Of a DNA stretch of 42,899 bases, positions 41,331 to 42,899 are shown in pieces; within the stretch, counting starts at the first letter, position 1; each line of letters opens with the position of its first letter. This DNA is from an uncultured Flavobacteriaceae bacterium (GTDB lineage: Bacteria; Bacteroidota; Bacteroidia; Flavobacteriales; Flavobacteriaceae): contig CALDUJ010000112.1 in assembly GCA_937923735.1 (NCBI GenBank), positions 1-42,899 of the forward strand. Reading direction: 5' to 3'. A program made the translations under genes and the position numbers. The notes beneath the pieces were generated by a model. The model was not told the DNA's origin. It did no database searches and saw only the letters and a program-made list of their open reading frames with translations.

Positions 41331-41931
41331 TTTTATTTATTAATAACTCACAGTCCTTTCTTAATTCAGTAATTATATAATTTTTGATAAACATTATATT
41401 TTCATAACTAATATTAATTCTTTCGTTGTGTTTAAACCATTTTAGAATTTTACACTTTTCCATATCTGAAGTAGCAATTCCTTTGTTGTGAATAATTGCT
41501 TGCCTTAAAAATCTGATGTCTCCAAAAAAATCAATTTTCAAATCATTCATTTGATTCAATCCTAATTCAGTTGCTATTAACTTTCGATATCTCTCATCCC
41601 AGTGTTGAAATATATTGACCAATAACATTTGTCCAATAAAATTATAGTTTACTGCATTGATTTCATTTTGATCTCTTAAATCATCTGCTTTCGTAACTGT
41701 CATAAATTTGGATAAAAAATCATCAACTTTTAAACCGTCTGGAATTTTTGCTTTTGATTTGTCATAAGGGATAAACGCCATATGAGGCACTTTAGTTTCT
41801 TTATTCTCAAGAAGGGTTTTTTCAGCACTTTTCTTTAATAGATTAAATCCCCAAATAGAATGCATATAAATACCGAAGAAGCCATTACAAACCCATATAA
41901 ATTCTTCAATCTTATCTTTTGCTTTAGCCAT
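41323..41931 (-). CDS. Orphan protein with HEPN-like Rx4H motif
   Basis: The protein has 202 residues from the ATG at 41931. A longer frame would begin on TTG at 41985. It is largely alpha-helical, with no signal peptide. Near the C-terminus FGDIRFLRQAIIHNKGIA contains Arg143-x4-His148. This resembles the Rx4-6H active site and the (R/N)xxxH context of HEPN RNase domains, which are frequent in toxins and phage-defence proteins. Upstream, NIFQHWDERYRKLIA would be the helix that packs against it. The gene lies alone between attC-like repeats, as cassette genes do. Family assignment is by motif only. A TATCTTTA box (41964-41971, minus strand) may be its promoter. Confidence 0.65.
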   Translation of the reverse strand: MAKAKDKIEEFIWVCNGFFGIYMHSIWGFNLLKKSAEKTLLENKETKVPHMAFIPYDKSKAKIPDGLKVDDFLSKFMTVTKADDLRDQNEINAVNYNFIGQMLLVNIFQHWDERYRKLIATELGLNQMNDLKIDFFGDIRFLRQAIIHNKGIATSDMEKCKILKWFKHNERINISYENIMFIKNYIITELRKDCELLINKST

Positions 41932-42000
41932 AAATTTACTGCTTAGGTTTATTGCACATAATATAAAGATATGATTCCGTTTCAATGAATTATATCATTC

Positions 42001-42161
42001 GTTAGGAAGAATAACCACAAGGGCACGCAAACGGAACATTAAATTTTTTAGGTCTTCGTTAGCTTGAATATCCTGTAATTATCAGGTCATTATCTGGCAT
42101 AACAAAGAATCCTTTCTATCATAAAATTTAAAATTCCTCCTGTTTGCTTATTCTTCCTAAC
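42001..42161. repeat. Perfect 14-bp inverted repeat spanning 161 bases, attC-like ends
   Basis: GTTAGGAAGAATAA (42001-42014) and TTATTCTTCCTAAC (42148-42161) are exact reverse complements. The ends carry the GTTAG/CTAAC core seen in the other palindromes here. No gene is evident between them. Confidence 0.65.
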
Positions 42162-42240
42162 CCGCAAAGCATAGGCTACACATCTGACCATGTTTTAGTA
42201 TATTTATAAACCAAAGGTAAACCCTTATGATAACTACTAC

Positions 42241-42328
42241 CTAACGAGGTATAAGACTTATAGATGCGCAGCCAACGGTTTTAATGTATATGCTGCGCAT
42301 CTACAAACCTTATACTTTGCGGGTTAGC
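42241..42328 (-). repeat. attC-like cruciform
   Basis: Three nested stems pair in order: CTAAC/GTTAG, GTATAAG/CTTATAC, and a perfect 12-bp TAGATGCGCAGC/GCTGCGCATCTA. Unpaired bases are unequal between the first two stems, as in integron attC sites. On the minus strand the end reads GTTAGGT, which fits the attC R' consensus GTTRRRY. The left box at 42323-42328 is GCTAAC, an imperfect match to RYYYAAC. Confidence 0.65.
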
Positions 42329-42717
42329 AAAAATGTGTTGAAAAAAAAAGATGAACTTCGGGGCTTACCCCTTTTTTGCTTTTTACGCTTTAAATGGACG
42401 TTGAGTTCGTAAGGGCAACGTTTATCAACAAAGCAAAAAAAGTTATGGTTTTTATATGATTGGTTTGTCCTTTACAAGTGTTTAAGTCCTAAAAAATAGA
42501 GCAACTTCGAGGCTGCTCCTTTTGCCACCACAACGCAACTGTTGCGCAATCGATACGCAGATGGACTTTTGGTTTGCGACTTTCTACTTCAGTTTTATAA
42601 GTCTGAAAATTTTATTTGTTTCCGCTAAGGTTCGTCGCCGTGTGGTAAATGTGGCAAAATCTACGGTACTTGTATTTTTCGCTTGTCCTATCCGTTTGGT
42701 TCCGCCAACATACTTTT
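42329..42717. other. Gene-poor stretch between attC-like repeats
   Basis: No convincing gene was found in these 389 bases or in the rest of 41986-42899. The longest plus-strand frame (42522-42722, 66 codons) has an unlikely composition. A short palindrome CGCAACTGTTGCG lies near 42533. A hairpin GGGG/CCCC with a T run near 42350 could be a weak terminator. The stretch looks like the remains of one or more cassettes. Confidence 0.4.
42490..42518 (-). terminator. Possible rho-independent terminator on the minus strand
   Basis: On the minus strand GAGCAGC and GTTGCTC form a 7-bp stem (one G-U pair) with a 6-base loop at 42499-42518. The run TATTTTTT follows. It would end transcripts that come from the right. 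Confidence 0.45.
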
Positions 42718-42849
42718 GCTAACAAAGCCTATAATTAATTGCTGCCATTTTTAGTTTAAGAAATCTCATACAATTTGATTAAATTTAGTCTTTGGCGAAA
42801 AAGGCTAAGCGAATTTAAACCGCAACTAATCATAGCCCAGGCCGTTAGC
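42718..42849. repeat. Large imperfect attC-like inverted repeat
   Basis: GCTAAC (42718-42723) pairs with GTTAGC (42844-42849). Inside, GCCTATAATTAATTGC (42727-42742) pairs with GCAACTAATCATAG at 42822-42835 except for two single mismatches. The loop of about 80 bases has no gene. The last 50 bases of the window could begin a plus-strand frame (ATG at 42873, MTTVELGNI) or end a minus-strand frame at the TAA of the GCTAAC box. Neither can be decided. Confidence 0.6.
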
Positions 42850-42899
42850 CATATTTCAGGACAAGACATTGAATGACAACCGTAGAATTAGGAAATATA

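Noticed and set aside
42050-42120. A tiny minus-strand frame (MPDNDLIITGYSS) inside the 14-bp inverted repeat
   Set aside because: Thirteen codons ending in a CTAAC-like box are expected by chance. No supporting context was found.
42522-42722. A 66-codon plus-strand frame that stops in the GCTAAC box
   Set aside because: Its composition (FYFSFISLKILFVSAKVRRR...) shows no domain or good ribosome binding site. Ending in the repeat box is intriguing but is explained by the TAA contained in GCTAAC.
39398-42899. A CRISPR array or tRNA genes in the accessory end
   Set aside because: The repeats here are palindromic and irregularly spaced, with no constant spacer length. No cloverleaf or tRNA consensus boxes were found.

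Overview
The window looks like chromosome of a low-GC marine-type member of Bacteroidota, family Flavobacteriaceae. The evidence is the AT-rich composition, the Bacteroidota-type promoters (TAnnTTTG about 7 bases before the transcript start, sometimes with a TTG about 19-20 bases upstream), the small ribosomal protein THX, the kdo/lipid A kinase LpxK, the TPR-hybrid histidine kinase, and many genes typical of flavobacterial core genomes. No rRNA, tRNA, CRISPR, integrase, transposase or prophage gene was seen.

Region 1 (1-16500) is mostly one minus-strand block. It holds a Nif3-like metal protein, lpxK (plus strand), a TPR hybrid histidine kinase, GAPDH, lipoyl synthase, an unusual Nramp-like transporter, an ECF sigma factor, a family 2 glycosyltransferase and a 67-residue membrane peptide. 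Further along are an ECF sigma/RskA anti-sigma pair, a transglutaminase-like protein, murB, a class I aminotransferase, a plus-strand aspartyl protease with a PDZ domain, and a DUF1573 protein.

Region 2 (16500-28650) has valS, a WG-repeat protein and an MFS transporter. It then has a tight envelope and proteostasis operon read on the minus strand: rsfS, ftsH, a LUD-domain gene, cdsA, a psd-type decarboxylase and an acyl-CoA-binding protein. birA, a SRPBCC protein and pyrE follow.

Region 3 (28700-39650) holds a Nudix hydrolase, a HigB/HigA-type toxin-antitoxin pair, an M14 peptidase lipoprotein and a SulP transporter. It continues with an autoregulated TetR gene, a VOC protein, coaD, a zinc-ribbon membrane protein and ddl. 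A divergent PASTA protein, an RluD-like pseudouridine synthase, yaaA and the 44-residue THX gene close it.

Region 4 (39650-42899) is the accessory part. A TPR membrane protein is frameshifted near its start by a 10-bp tandem duplication. Next comes a uracil-DNA-glycosylase-family gene that carries an in-frame palindromic insertion. Degenerate stem-loop repeats follow, then an orphan protein with an Rx4H motif like HEPN RNases, and then about 900 bases with several large attC-like inverted repeats and no clear gene. A similar inverted repeat lies just after the toxin-antitoxin pair at 29.4 kb. These palindromes resemble integron-type cassette boundaries without an integrase, but that reading is an inference.

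The most notable observations are the 10-bp duplication that splits the TPR gene, the related palindromic element read through in frame in both valS and the UDG-family gene, the integrase-less attC-like cluster with its HEPN-like orphan, and the palindromic operators placed directly behind the promoter boxes of tetR and the toxin-antitoxin operon.
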